Positions 46,666-58,012 are shown, counted from the stretch's first letter. The stretch is 64,000 nucleotides of DNA from Mermis nigrescens (GCA_036768485.1 JAVLUZ010000504.1:310001-374000); one strand, 5' to 3'. The notes: generated from the sequence alone by a model not told the origin. Program-made: numbers and translations.

Positions 46666-48120
46666 CAGGGGCGTAGCTATGAATTTTGATTCGGGGGGCA
46701 TAAACAAAAATTTTTTAAGACTACTTTTGCAGTGAATGCCAGTAACGTTATGTATAGTAAAACTGAGTTTTTCGATCTTTAGTAGTGTAGCCTTGCTAAT
46801 TTATGTGTTTCTGACTATCAAAAATGCAAAAAGTGTAAAGCGGCGCGAAGCACCAAAAATTTTTGGAATTTCTACCGTTTTCATGTAGAATTTACGGCCT
46901 TTCTACTGACAAACAGTTCGGAAATTATAAGTGGCGCAAAGTGACCAAGAAATTCAGTCATTTTTTACCGCCCTTAATTTTGTAGCTCTGTGAATACTAA
47001 TAGTCTGACAGAGCAGAAAATTATCAAATTTGTACAAAACAATTTTGATAGTTCAAGCTTCTAACGAGAAAACTGCAAATTACTAACTTTGTCTGAAGAT
47101 ATTTTTAGTAATTCAGGCTTTTAAACGCAGAGCTTTACAAAAAGAAAGAACAATAACTGGCGGCGCTATGCGCCGGAAAATTCTGACGTTTTCGCACTTT
47201 AAACTCAATTTATACCGCTTAAATTATACAAAACAGACAAATTAATGCCGGCGCGAAACGCCTGAAATTTTTTTGGAGCTCCTGACCCTTTTACCTGGCT
47301 TATTGTCCCTAAAATCTCGTTGCACATGTACAACGAGATTTTACGGCTGGGGGGGGTCTTTGTGGCGCGCTCAAGCGTTCCCAGCGGGGTCCGGTGCAGA
47401 GTCCCGGAAAATTTTGTAAGAAAAGCATTTTAATGTTAAACTGCAACGTTAAAATTTTCGCAAAATACGCCAAATCTCGGTTTTGAATCAAGCCTAAAAA
47501 CACTTGAAATTGATAAACTCCTATTATGCACAAAACTTCTGAACTAGAATGTGTTTTTCCACCTCTGCTAATTACATAGCGCAGAAACGGGTCGCTGCCA
47601 ATAAGGTATAGGAAAATAATTTTGTTCTTACCGTTTTCAGGCCCATTTGTGGCCTTCTTATTAACAAGATGCAATTCAGAAAACAGGAAATGCGCAAAAA
47701 CATAAGAAAATTTGGCCATTCCTTTCATTTAAAATAGGATTATGTGTCCTTGTAAAGAAAGACAAACAAAGCAAAGAACAGACAGACTGGTACACAAAAG
47801 ACAAACAAAGCAGAGAATAGACAAACTGGTACACAATCATTTTCGCACTTTTACTATTATGCTCAACAAGCATGCGCAATTTCATTTAACGAACAATGAA
47901 TTGAATTGAAACTTTGAATTACTAAAGCGATGTGAAGTGCTGGATTATTTTAACTGATTCAAGCTTGAAGAAAAGAAATAATAATGACTCGGCGCGAAGC
48001 GCCGGAAAATTTTGACGTTTTTACCTTTTTGAACTCAGTTTTCTGGACACACATTATCGCAACAAAAAAATCAACAATATTTCTGAAAAATTCCGGGGGG
48101 CATGTGCCCCCAATGCTATG
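46666..48120. mobile_element. hAT-type element, 1.4-kb family, copy 2 (FAHD1 intron 1)
   Basis: Left end CAGGGGCGTAGCTATG, right end ...GGGGGCATGTGCCCCC...AATGCTATG. Perfect 8-bp duplication gagtgaac (46658-46665 and 48121-48128). Hairpin motifs lie near 46841, 47161, 47250 and 47991-48003; a near-palindrome 'ttgcacatgtacaacgaga' is at about 47321. It is homologous to 7942-9316 through most of its length. Confidence 0.92.
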
Positions 48121-48212
48121 GAGTGAACGCTCGAAAAATGTGTCAAAACTAAAAAATCACTAACAGTCAAATTAACAACCAATTGTTAGAAATTTGACGG
48201 TTTTGTGTGGAG

Positions 48213-48588
48213 CAGGCCCGTATCTAGAATCCGGCTAAGGAGGGGAGGCGGACCCAACATAAATTGGTCTATATCTCGGAAAATTCGTTGGGATAGCTCG
48301 CGAAAACCGCATTTTTAGACATTTTTCGACGTTTTTCGACATCCTCTATCCATTAAGATCATAACATTCGAACTTTTTTTCAAAAAAATTCTTTTACTCG
48401 AAAGGTTATAAAAAGTGTAATTTTTTTGGTCGCACTTGGGCCAAAATGATGGACGCGAAGCGCCGAAAATTAGGAGGTTTTACAATGAAGACACTCAATT
48501 TTTCCACCTTTCCGCGCATTATCTCACCTTGAAAAAATTTTTTTTGCGGCCAAGGGGGGGTGGCTGCCTTCACTCAAATACGGTTCTG
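48213..48588. mobile_element. hAT-like MITE, CAGGCCCGTATC family (FAHD1 intron 1)
   Basis: Left end CAGGCCCGTATCTAG, right end CAAATACGGTTCTG. Flanks gtgtggag and gtttaggg agree at 5 of 8, so the duplication is decayed. A related segment with 'ggatagctcg.gaaaac.gcatt' lies at about 53937-54295. Confidence 0.6.
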
Positions 48589-49412
48589 GTTTAGGGTATA
48601 TATTTCTTCTCCAAATCATGTATGATTTTTACTATTTCCAATAAACTTTTTTTCGAGTTCAACAAAAAAAATTCGGTTCTGCATTATTACTGTCGTCGCA
48701 CAAATCTGTATATAGTTTTTAAAGATGAACCGGAAGATCTTCGTGTCGGTAGGAAAGTTTAATGTCGTCCTGTAGAATAATTGGCCATGGCTGGGAGCTT
48801 TAAGGTTGCGCTTGGACTTTTTGAATCAGGGTTTGTTCTATTGTAGAACCCAGAAAGCCAAGATTTAGCTATTTGTATCTGTATATAAATGTTAATCAAA
48901 AATTTTATCCGATTATGTTGAATACATAGGTAAAGAAGAACATTTTATGAATAGTTGCTTCTTGAATGTAACTTCTGTGAGAAAGAGCGCTCTATGATTT
49001 AGTGAAACATTAAACATCAATGTTCTTAGGAGTGTAGCTTGTTCAGCAGATAAGCCCTTGAAAATTCATAGAAGGTTTCAACAATATGATATGCAGAGTT
49101 GTTAGATTATTGGTCCGTTGTGCCCAATTTTTTTGCATGCAATCAAAAACCTATCTGGCGGTTTTTGATTATGCACTAAAAGTTTTTAATTCTTTCAATT
49201 TGAGGCTTTTACGGAAAAATGAAACGTTTTTTCAAGCATGATTTTTGTTGGTGAAACAGTTCCTAATAAATTTCAATTAGTACTTAATCTCTGTTTAATA
49301 ATATGTATTGTTAAGTATCCTTGTTTTTTGAAACAAAAGCTTTCCGTATCTGTTTTTAAAATAGATGGAAAATTAGTTATATAGAAAAAGTTGATAAATA
49401 AAGTTGTAGTGC

Positions 49413-50203
49413 AACATGGTGGACTGGGTACGCGTTAAAAACATCGTTTTTTGGCGTTTCTGACGATGCTCTATCTTTATAGGGCATAAAAACATGAAAA
49501 AATTTCGAAAAAAATCGGAATGGACAATATATGGGTCAAAACATGAGGATATGGCGCGAAGCGCGAAAAATTTGGCACTTTTGAGCAAATAAATAGCTAA
49601 AAACACATGCCTTTTTAGGCGTTTTTAGCTATCTATCGCCTCGAAAGTACCTGGGCAATGGCCGGTCTTCCCGATGATATCAGGAGAAAAAAATTTTGGT
49701 TGGTTGTTAGTTCGAAAAAAAAGGTTTTATTATTTGATCATTTACCTCACGATTTTTAAACAAATAATGCGTTTCTGTATGATCACAGTATGGAAATTCT
49801 GGGGGAGGGTTGGAAATCATAAAGTACCTTTTTTGGACCCGAAAATAGTGGGTACCATACATTATCTTTGGGGGTTAGGGGATTTTCAATCCCCCCAGAA
49901 AAATTTTCACCCACCGCAAAAATTTTTTTTGAAAGTTTCCAGAAATTTTCTAAACATTTGTAGAAAAGATGCCTTTTTAGGCGTTTTTAGCTATCTATTG
50001 CCTCGTAAGTGCTTAATTTTCAGCGCTTCGCGCCATTATACTTTTTGATTTTTGTTAAAGAAATTTTTCTGTTTTTATGCTCTAGAAAAGTAGAGCATCG
50101 TCAGAAACGCCGAAAAACGATGTTTTTTACGCGTGCATATCATTTTTGGACCCAAAAAGGCACTTTATAATTTCACCTATCCCCCCCACCAGAATTCCCA
50201 TGC
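49413..50203. mobile_element. R-G family elements (FAHD1 intron 1)
   Basis: Two adjoining pieces with 'tggactgggtacgcgttaaaa', 'gctctatctttatagggcat', 'gcgcgaagcgcgaaaaattt' and, inverted, 'ggcgtttttagctatctatt'. They form a large inverted arrangement with 50404-50760. Hairpin motifs are at about 49554 and 50024. Confidence 0.6.
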
Positions 50204-50211
50204 TGTGCATG

Positions 50212-50398
50212 CAGGGGCGGATTTAGGGGGGCGGGGCGGCCGCCCCCCCATTGGCCCAAAATAGTGCGCAAAATTAAGCATTTTTAGCGATTTTTAGCGA
50301 TTTTCGGGTTAAAACGGCTAATTTTTCCGCCCAAGTCAGGGTTCCGCGCCCTCTTAGGGGTACCGCCCCCTTTTAGGAAAATCCCAGATCCGCCACTG
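50212..50398. mobile_element. hAT-type MITE, GGGGCGGAT family, intact copy (FAHD1 intron 1)
   Basis: Ends CAGGGGCGGATTTAG and CAGATCCGCCACTG with perfect duplication tgtgcatg (50204-50211 and 50399-50406). It inserted at the end of R-G text (CCAGAATTCCCATGC). Confidence 0.94.
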
Positions 50399-50403
50399 TG
50401 TGC

Positions 50404-50760
50404 ATGTATGGTGGACTGGGTACGCGTTAAAAACATATTTTTTGGCGTTTCTGACGATGCTCTATCTTTATAGGGCATAAAAACATGAAAAAATTTCGAA
50501 AAAAATCGGAATGGACAATATATGGGTCAATACATCAGGATATGGCGCGAAGCGCGAAAAATTTGGCACTTTTGAGCGAATAGATAGCTAAAAACACTTA
50601 AAAAGGCACTTTTTCTTCCGATTTTCAGAAAAGTTTTGAAAACTTTCGAAAAATCGCCAATTCTGTGGGATGGTTAAAAAAATTTTTGCGGGGGGGGTGA
50701 AAATTTTACTGGGGGGTGAATACCCCCTAATGAAATCCCCGCAACCCCTCCAGATCACAT
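50404..50760. mobile_element. R-G family fragment (FAHD1 intron 1)
   Basis: 50408-50580 nearly repeats 49410-49600 ('atggtggactgggtacgcgt', 'tatggcgcgaagcgcgaaaa'), and the end reads CCCTCCAGATCACATACG. It is another member of the family. Confidence 0.6.
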
Positions 50761-51593
50761 ACGGTTTGCTTTATCAGTCGAAGTATAGGAAGCTTATTCG
50801 TTTTTGTAGTGCACTAAGTGCTTACAACGAAATATCTTTAGAGTACGCGTTGTGCTAGGAGTTCGGTGTCAATAAGTTTTGCAATGTGTCTAAGTTAGTA
50901 GATATGATTTCTTAATTTAAATTCTTGTTGATTCTCGTAGCATTGACCGTTGATACCATATATTCCCATAGGGGGGTGATGGGGGTATTACCCCCACCTC
51001 AGGGTCCGAGACTTGAATCACTGTCGGACGATTTTGAGCTATCAAACATTTTCTGCATGATTTTTGGATACAAAAGCAGCGAAGGTATTAAAATTTTTTC
51101 GGTGCTTCGCGCCGACCAGTACATTTCTGTTTTGTTTACCCATAAAATACCTAGAATGAACTAGAAATGATCTGAGAAGTCAAAATTTTCGATGAATTCT
51201 TATATTTTTTACTTACAAGAGTGACGAAACTAGTCAGAATGGACAAAAAGTGAGTTGAAAATGCAGTTATTCACATTAAAACATGCTATATAGGATGTTT
51301 TAGCCATTTTTCATATTTGGCCTGCAAGAAAGGCTAGACTCTAAATTTAGTGGTCCTAAATTTTGGGATTTCACCCCCTGAACTTTCGACCTTGGGAAAC
51401 TGGTTGATACCGAGCGGCCCACCAGGGATACTGGGTTGAACTGACTTGAACCCATTGCCCAGGTATGGGTGCAACCAATAACAACTTACAAATGCGTTTT
51501 GCTCTGAGGAAGATGTGAATTTAATTTTTTGTGTTGAATATGACTTTACCGCGTTGTTCTTTGAATGTTTATAATGATAATGTCGACATCTAG

Positions 51594-51690
51594 GGAGCAT
51601 GCCGCTGAATTGGGAAACGTACTGACTGAAAAGCCCTTACTATTCTTCAAACCGACATCAGCGTACATTGGTCAAGGCGAAACAATTCAG
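51594..51690 (+). CDS. FAHD1: FAHD1-like acylpyruvase, exon 2
   Basis: The acceptor CATCTAG precedes the third base of Arg22, so the phase-2 junction matches exon 1. Residues 23-54 include EHAAELGN, where His24 and Glu27 correspond to the catalytic His-Glu pair of human FAHD1 (His30/Glu33), then KPLLFFKPTSAYI. The donor is CAG|GTAAAA after Gln54, phase 0. Intron 1 is 5.4 kb. Confidence 0.93.
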
Positions 51691-52372
51691 GTAAAAATTC
51701 GGGTTACTTATATTATCAATTATGTACTTCGATTGATAGAAGATCCTAGCTCGGTCAATTTTGATTGGGTCTTTTGAATTTTACGTGGGTAAATTTTATT
51801 CCTCAAAAACTGGTTCTAGTCATTTTACTTAGAGGCCTCTTTATTCCATCAAATGCATTTCAGTTGTAATGTAACGTGGCAACCTGCCAACCACGTTACT
51901 TAGTGAGCAAAATTTTACCCGCGCCGATTTCCCGGATCTTCCGCTCTAACACGCGTGTGTAGTTCTAAGCGACTACTCGGGCTCTCGCTCACTTCTGCGC
52001 AACGTATTCATTAAGAATATATGTCACTACAACATCGACCTCACGGGTTGAACTTCAAAATATATATTTCCATTGATCTGTAGCTTCCCTACTACAGTAA
52101 CGGTTACCTAACATGCATAGATGCACAAGTTCAGGGTCGGCAGAGGCTTAAAATCATAGAAATGAAGGCCAGTATATTAAGTCTTCATGCTTGTTTCGCT
52201 AGTCAAGAAATGTCAAAAATGATTAAAATAGCCTACATATGCAAAACGCTCTTATGTGGTAGGCAGCGTTTTTAGTACTTAGTATTTCTGCCGAAGAATT
52301 TTGATTTTTAGTGCATTTTGACACGGTTTCGGGCGCTATTTAGGTAAACAAGACAGGAAATTATTAATTTTG

Positions 52373-52396
52373 ACGCGAAGCGCCGGAAAATTTTTG
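52373..52396. other. Isolated GCGAAGC hairpin motif in FAHD1 intron 2
   Basis: The text 'gacgcgaagcgccggaaaat' occurs here without recognisable element ends nearby, suggesting a decayed copy of one of the hairpin-bearing families within about 52130-52570. Confidence 0.4.
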
Positions 52397-53047
52397 ACAT
52401 CATTTCTGTTCTAAAGGTTTTTAAGGCTTAAAAAGTCGTGCGTATTCTTGGATGGGACTTGAGAAGATGTGAAAAGCGTGGAGTCTCGCTACACTTCTTA
52501 TAGAACGTTTAAAATCAAAAAATACCTTTAGTTTGGCACGAGTTCTTATTTCAAAAAGAAGTAATAACTTGAGCTGCATTTCTGGGCCCAGTTGCACTAT
52601 TGACTATTGAACTATTCTATTAGTTTAATACATACGGTTGCACATCGACCACTTTAATTAATTATTAGAACGTTTCAAAAGGACTAGTATGATAGAAAAA
52701 GTCGGACTTAAAAAAGCACGGCATAACTATACAAAGAGGGACACGAACTCTCTGTAAGTACATGAAGTATACCTGCGCTGCGTCATTAATGACTGAATGC
52801 GGAAAAATAATTTCTACGACTCCTCAACAGAGATTTTATAGCGGCTTCTCTTTCTGCACTCTTTAAGCCTAAGCTGGGAGAAAGAGTCAAGCACCTTGAA
52901 ATACAGTCTTGGAAAAAATACAGCCAAATAGCGCTCACTCGTTAATGGCATAGTTTTACTTCGTGTACTTAAATAGAGAAAGTGCGGGTCCCTCTTTGTA
53001 TAGTTATGCAAAAAGCACTACTGAAAATCGTGTTTGATCCAACCGGA

Positions 53048-53787
53048 CACCGTTTTTTTGTATTCGGCAAAGATTTTTCCCGGCACAAAGACTTTTCGGG
53101 ACCGTCTTTGTACATGTATAAAGATTTTTGGGAAGACAAAAATTGCAAAAAAGGTGTGAAATTCGCAAAAATTTTCGAAATGGGTAATTGTGTATTCTAT
53201 ATATCTTTATAATGGCAGAAATTGCATTCCAAAAGGAAAAATGTCAAATTTTTCGGCGCTTCGTGACGTTTTAAGGCGATTCTTAGTGATTTTTACCCTT
53301 AGAGACCCAGAAATTAGCTAAAATACACTACCAAAAGTCGAACAACTCTGTTTTTACCACACTAAAATCGCGGCTGTACCATATTAAAGTGCTCCAAAAT
53401 TTGTGTGTACAACATGTACAAGGATTTTTGGAAAGACAAAAACTGTAAAAAGGTGTAAAATTCCAGAAAAATTTCGGCGATTCGCGCCGAAATGAGTATT
53501 ATTTGTCCTATATATCTTCAAAATGGCAGAATTCGCATTTAGAATGGAAAAATGTCTAATTTTTCGGCGCTTCGCGCCGTTTTGAGACAATTTTTAGTAA
53601 TTGTTGGTGTTAGAAACCCAGAAATTAGATAAAATACACTACCAAAGATCGGCAACCCTGTTTTACCACACTAAAATCGCTACTGTGTTATATTAGAGTA
53701 CACAAAAATTTGCATGTACAAAATGTACAAAGACTTTTGGGACCATCTTTGTACATGAACAAACGGAACTTGTACAAAAAAACGCTG
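53048..53787. mobile_element. T-run/GTAC family hAT-type element (FAHD1 intron 2)
   Basis: Ends CACCGTTTTTTTGTATTCGG and GTACAAAAAAACGCTG with perfect duplication caaccgga (53040-53047 and 53788-53795). Hairpin motifs lie near 53255, 53474 and 53566-53578; near-palindromes at about 53105 and 53743 sit close to both ends. Confidence 0.94.
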
Positions 53788-54578
53788 CAACCGGATGCTA
53801 CTAAAGCATTGAAGTTGATGCAACCGGGCTTTGATTTGAATTGAAAAATCTTGAAAATATATTTAAAAGCTGTCGTTGTGGTTTGGAAATTACTGACGGA
53901 TTGCGTACATAAAAAATTCTTGTGCACTAGTGTATAAAGGCCGTATCTAGGATCAGGCCAAGGGGCGGGGCGGACCCAAAGTACATGGTTAATATCTCGG
54001 GAATGTCGCAGGGATAGCTCGTGAAAACTGCATTTTCCAACATTTCTAGCATGCTCCATCGTTAAGCTTATAAATGTCGAACTTTTTGAAAAAAAGTTTT
54101 TTCTCTAAATAAGCTGTAAAAAGTGTCATTTCTTGGTCATGCTCGAGGCAAAACTATAGAAAATGCTTCAAATACGGCGCGAAGCGCCGAAATATTGACG
54201 ATTTTCTGATTTTCTGGCAAACACAAATTTTCTCATTTTTTTTGCGCATTATCTTATCTGCCAAAATTTTTTTCAACGGTCAAGGGGGCGAGACGTGAAG
54301 AATTTTCTGAAAGTAGAAGGCAAGGATTAGAAAGTTTATGAACGAATAAAGTCTTTGTTTAAGTTTTTTATCTGAATATTGCCCAGCAAAAATTTGACGC
54401 TCTACTAACACATTGCTTTTTTTATTTTTTATCAATACAGTATACATCTTTTTTTATCTTTCGCGAACAAATGAGAAATGAAGATATGTCCTTTCAGCCC
54501 CTTGTGGCGTATATATATTGTTATACATTATAAATTATGATTAGTATTAGGCATTATTAATTTCCTTTAATTTTTACA

Positions 54579-54652
54579 TTTATTATTATTATTATTATTA
54601 TTGCTATTGTTATTATTATTATTACTATTTTTATTATCATTATTGTTATTAG
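54579..54652. repeat. ATT/TTA microsatellite (FAHD1 intron 2)
   Basis: An imperfect trinucleotide array of ATT units with occasional GCT, GTT, ACT and ATC changes, ending about 120 bp before exon 3. Confidence 0.85.
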
Positions 54653-54771
54653 ATATTTTCAATTTTATTTAAACTATTATAGTATTCTCCTCACTGTTGT
54701 TGTTTCACTGTCTTTATTCATTATCTACCATTGTGTGTTTTTGGTGGTTGTCGTATTGCTTGAAAATTCAG

Positions 54772-54918
54772 ATACCGGATGGTTGCAAGAATTTGCAGCA
54801 CGAAGTCGAGCTAGGTTTAGTAATTTGTAAACGAGCCAGCCGCGTAGACAAGTCAGATGCAATGGAATACGTCGGAGGTTATGCCTTAGCGCTTGATATG
54901 ACTGCTCGAGATTTTCAG
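54772..54918 (+). CDS. FAHD1: FAHD1-like acylpyruvase, exon 3
   Basis: Acceptor AATTCAG, phase 0, 49 codons (residues 55-103), donor CAG|GTGAGA. HEVELG supplies metal ligands Glu65 and Glu67 (human Glu71/Glu73). YVGGYALALDMTARD supplies the third ligand Asp96 (human Asp102). The constant offset of six residues from human numbering supports the exon joins. Intron 2 is 3.1 kb. Confidence 0.95.
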
Positions 54919-54934
54919 GTGAGAAAGTGTCTCT

Positions 54935-55195
54935 AGACCCCCAGAATTGATAAATTGAAAATTTTGTGGGAAAATGAGGCAAAATGAATGTAAAAACGGA
55001 TGGAAATTGAATTTTTTTTCAAAAGTGCTTCAAATTGACCGGAAACTGTGTATTAACGTAGTTTTAACGCTATTTTAATGCTTATGCCAGTTTTTGAGGT
55101 CATTTTGGCCCCTAGAAAGCTCGATTTTTGAGACCCTCAGACCAGCGGTAGCTGACCCCCTTTATCGCCCTGTGCATCTTTGATCATGACCGTCA
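54935..55195 (+). repeat. Dispersed repeat R-A (FAHD1 intron 3)
   Basis: It contains 'aaaatgaggcaaaatgaatg', 'cttcaaattgaccggaaactg', 'tttaacgctattttaatgct', 'ggtcattttggcccc' and 'tgtgcatctttgatcatgac'. It starts only 17 bp after the exon 3 donor. Confidence 0.7.
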
Positions 55196-55239
55196 GATAT
55201 GCAGCGCATGGGACTTCTTCTGTAGAGAGGGGCCGGAAT

Positions 55240-55575
55240 AAATTTTAAAGTTACTTTCTTACCTAAAATGATGGATACACATCAAATCAAAAATATCATT
55301 TTTCGGCGTTTCTGATAATGCTCTATCTTTCTTTCTAGAGCATAATAACATTTAAAAAATTCCAAAAAAATTAGAACAAATTGTACGAAATATAGTCAAA
55401 AAATGAGTATATAGCGCGAAGCGCCGAAATTTGACACTTTTATGCAAACAGGTGGCTAAAAACGCTTAAGACGAAACCTTTTTCACGAATTATTCGGAAT
55501 CTTTGGAAAATCGCAAATTTTGGGGGCGAGTGGTGAAGAAATTTCTGGGGATGAAACACCCAGATCATGTATGAT
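55240..55575. mobile_element. R-G family element (FAHD1 intron 3)
   Basis: 'cggcgtttctgataatgctc', 'gagtatatagcgcgaagcgc' and the end CACCCAGATCATG match the other R-G copies. A hairpin motif is at about 55413. Confidence 0.6.
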
Positions 55576-56376
55576 GACCATAAAAAACGAATGGCTGGCA
55601 AACAATTAGTGAAATGAGTTACTCCTGCCCTATTGAATTATTTACTGTTTAGGCCAAAGTTTAGAATAATAGATGTTAGTTAGAAATTTAAATGGCAAAT
55701 GAAATATCGAGTGAGATATAACAAATGTATAATACTGAGGAGCATACATGTAACGGCTCGAAATTTTGGGAGGGGGTCCCCGGCTATTTTTAAGGGGGGG
55801 GGGTTGAATGACCTCAATTTTTTGGCAAAACGGCCAAAAAATACGTGCACACAGCCAAAAATCGCAATTTTTTCTAAAAATCAGGGTAGAGAATCAAAAC
55901 TTTTCTGGCTCTGGGGGACGACCAACTTTGGGTAGGGGATCCTTCCCATCCTCTCCGTTACATGTCTGCTGAGGGGGCCCTCTTCTTTGCCACTAAGCAC
56001 TCGACTTGTGCACTTTTCCTTTTATTAAGCACTACATTCGGCTACATGTGAACCAGTTTTCTAGTTTGTGTTGTTTTACGGGATTTCGCTTTTGTGATTG
56101 TCGTTTTCTGCATAAGTGACGATCCATTTTATAATAAAAGTTTTAAAGTAGCTTGTAGTGTCACCGATTCCGAATTATCGTTTTGTTCAGTACGGCCGAG
56201 ATTTTTCTGTTATTATGGATTAGATTGGAATCGCGTACCTCTGCTTTTGGGTAAAAACTCGTGTTTTTTCGCAATTTTTAGATTTTATCGCCCTTATGGG
56301 TCAAAAATTTTAGGTCATTGATACATTCGTGTAATTTATAAGTTTCACATGCCTGAAAGAATTTAGGTATCGTAAT

Positions 56377-56429
56377 CATACTTGGGCAGCAAAAAATATT
56401 CTAGGGGTCTGCCCCCACGCCGACGTGTG
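56377..56429. mobile_element. Minimal 53-bp hAT-type MITE relic, CAYACSTGGGC family
   Basis: It consists of almost nothing but the two ends, CATACTTGGGCAGC and CGCCGACGTGTG, yet keeps a perfect 8-bp duplication atcgtaat (56369-56376 and 56430-56437). An internal deletion removed about 80% of the family length. Confidence 0.88.
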
Positions 56430-56675
56430 ATCGTAATGCGTTTCTTCCTTCAACGCTAGATACGTGGTTTAGTTTTTCACTAGAGTCGACTAAATGCAGC
56501 TTGCGCATATTTTTTTTGATTTTGCGGTTCACTAGTAAGTAACCGTAATAAGCATTGATGATCAGTGCATTTCGATTTTTATCGATTGAATGTCAAGACA
56601 GTACCGCATCATCTCGATGCCAGTAACCCTTTTAGGGTCGAAAAATTTTAAAAGGAAAGTTTTTATATCATCCGA

Positions 56676-56927
56676 CACATTCTGGGAGGGGGAAGGGATG
56701 AAAAGATTTTCGAAGGTCGAAAAATGGTCTTAAAAGTGGTCGTATGGCGAAACAAACACCATTTTTCGACGTTTCTCATCGAGCACTGTCCAATGGCATA
56801 AAAAATCACTAAAAAAGCAAAAAAATTTCAAAAATTGAATTCTGGGGGTATTTTTGATTTCTGGGGGGTATTTGATTTCTGGGGTATTCTAAATTATGGG
56901 GGTGCATACCCCCCACGCCCACTTGTG
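56676..56927. mobile_element. hAT-type MITE, CAYACSTGGGC family, left-truncated copy
   Basis: The family body in reverse orientation ('ggtcgtatggcgaaac', 'cgacgtttctcatcgagc', 'ttgaattctgggggta') ends at CGCCCACTTGTG. The left terminus is degraded and no duplication is visible. An R-G copy follows directly (56940-57287). Confidence 0.75.
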
Positions 56928-56939
56928 GTTTTCACCCCC

Positions 56940-57287
56940 TCCTCACAAAAGTTTCCATTTTCCCCGGAAAAATTTTCAGGCCCCTCCCCAAATTCATGAT
57001 TTTTCAAAAGTTTCCTAAAAATTCGAAGAAAAGGTACTGTTTAGGCGTTTTTAGTCATCTATTTGCTCTAAAGTATCAGATTTTTGGCGCTTTGCGCCAT
57101 ATACTCATTTTTTAACCATATTCTGTTCAATTTTTCAATTTTTTTCGAAATTTTTTTACATTTTTATGCTTTAGAGAAATAGAGCATCGTCAGAAACGCC
57201 AAAAACAATCTTATTGACGTGTATCCATCATTTTTGAGCTCGAAAAAGGCATTTTAAAATTTCCCCCCTCCCCGGAATACCCATGTC
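56940..57287. mobile_element. R-G family element (FAHD1 intron 3)
   Basis: 'taggcgtttttagtcatcta', 'ttggcgctttgcgccatata', 'gagcatcgtcagaaacgcca' and the end GGAATACCCATG match the family. A hairpin variant is at about 57089. Confidence 0.6.
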
Positions 57288-57676
57288 TGAATCCCGTCAG
57301 TAAATCTTACCCGGATCATTTAAGTGGGGATCAATTTTCAATGTAACACTCTCGAATATAGGTCAATGTAGTCGCATAATTTTCTGTTTACTTCATAGTT
57401 CTGTTCGTCATAATCTACTACTTTCAAGTTTGAGTTCAGCATAAAGAATGTCACATTTTTGCTTACTTTCTCACTGGCTGTGCATTGCTTAGGTAATACA
57501 CAAAATGCCGGACAGTAGGACCCCGCCCTGAGGCTCAGTCCGAGGTAATGAAATTATGAAATTATTGAAATTATAACCATAAATTAAAATTTTAGAGTAT
57601 ATAAAAAATTAAGAATAAAAAATTATGAAATTATTGCGGCATTGTTTCCTGAAAAATGATGATTTTCCAATACTAG

Positions 57677-58012
57677 AATGAAGCAAAAAAGCAAGGCCAT
57701 CCTTGGTTTTTAGCGAAAGGATTTGATACGAGTTGCCCCGTATCGAACTTTATTGAAAAGAGTGCAATCCTCGATCCGTATAACTTGACTCTTTGGTGTA
57801 AAGTGAACGGAACGCTGAGACAAAAAGGCCATACGTCGGACATGATTTTCGACCTCCCGACAATTTTATCTTACACTACGAAGTACGTTACTTTGGAACC
57901 TGGCGACCTGGTTTTGACAGGAACTCCGGCCGGGGTTTCTGCGCTAAAATCTGGCGACGAAATTTCGTGTGGCATCGAAAACGTCGTTGAGATGAAATTC
58001 TTAGTCGAATGA
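57677..58012 (+). CDS. FAHD1: FAHD1-like acylpyruvase, exon 4 and stop
   Basis: Acceptor ATACTAG, phase 0, residues 104-214 then TGA. It completes the FAH fold: KQGHPWFLAKGFDTSCPVS with Lys117 (human Lys123, substrate binding), LWCKVNGTLRQ, SYTTKYVTLEPGDLVLTGTP and AGVSALKSGDEI, ending MKFLVE. The intact frame, conserved active-site residues and canonical splice sites argue for a functional gene. Intron 3 is 2.8 kb. CDS base composition is clearly more GC-rich than the introns. Confidence 0.95.
   Translation, partial: NEAKKQGHPWFLAKGFDTSCPVSNFIEKSAILDPYNLTLWCKVNGTLRQKGHTSDMIFDLPTILSYTTKYVTLEPGDLVLTGTPAGVSALKSGDEISCGIENVVEMKFLVE

Noticed and set aside
48725..48775. Alternative first exon for the FAHD1-like gene (ATG followed by KIFVSVGKFN)
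   Set aside because: It lacks the GRNY signature and a matching phase-2 donor. The exon at 46096-46160 has the signature, an upstream in-frame stop and an exact phase match to exon 2.
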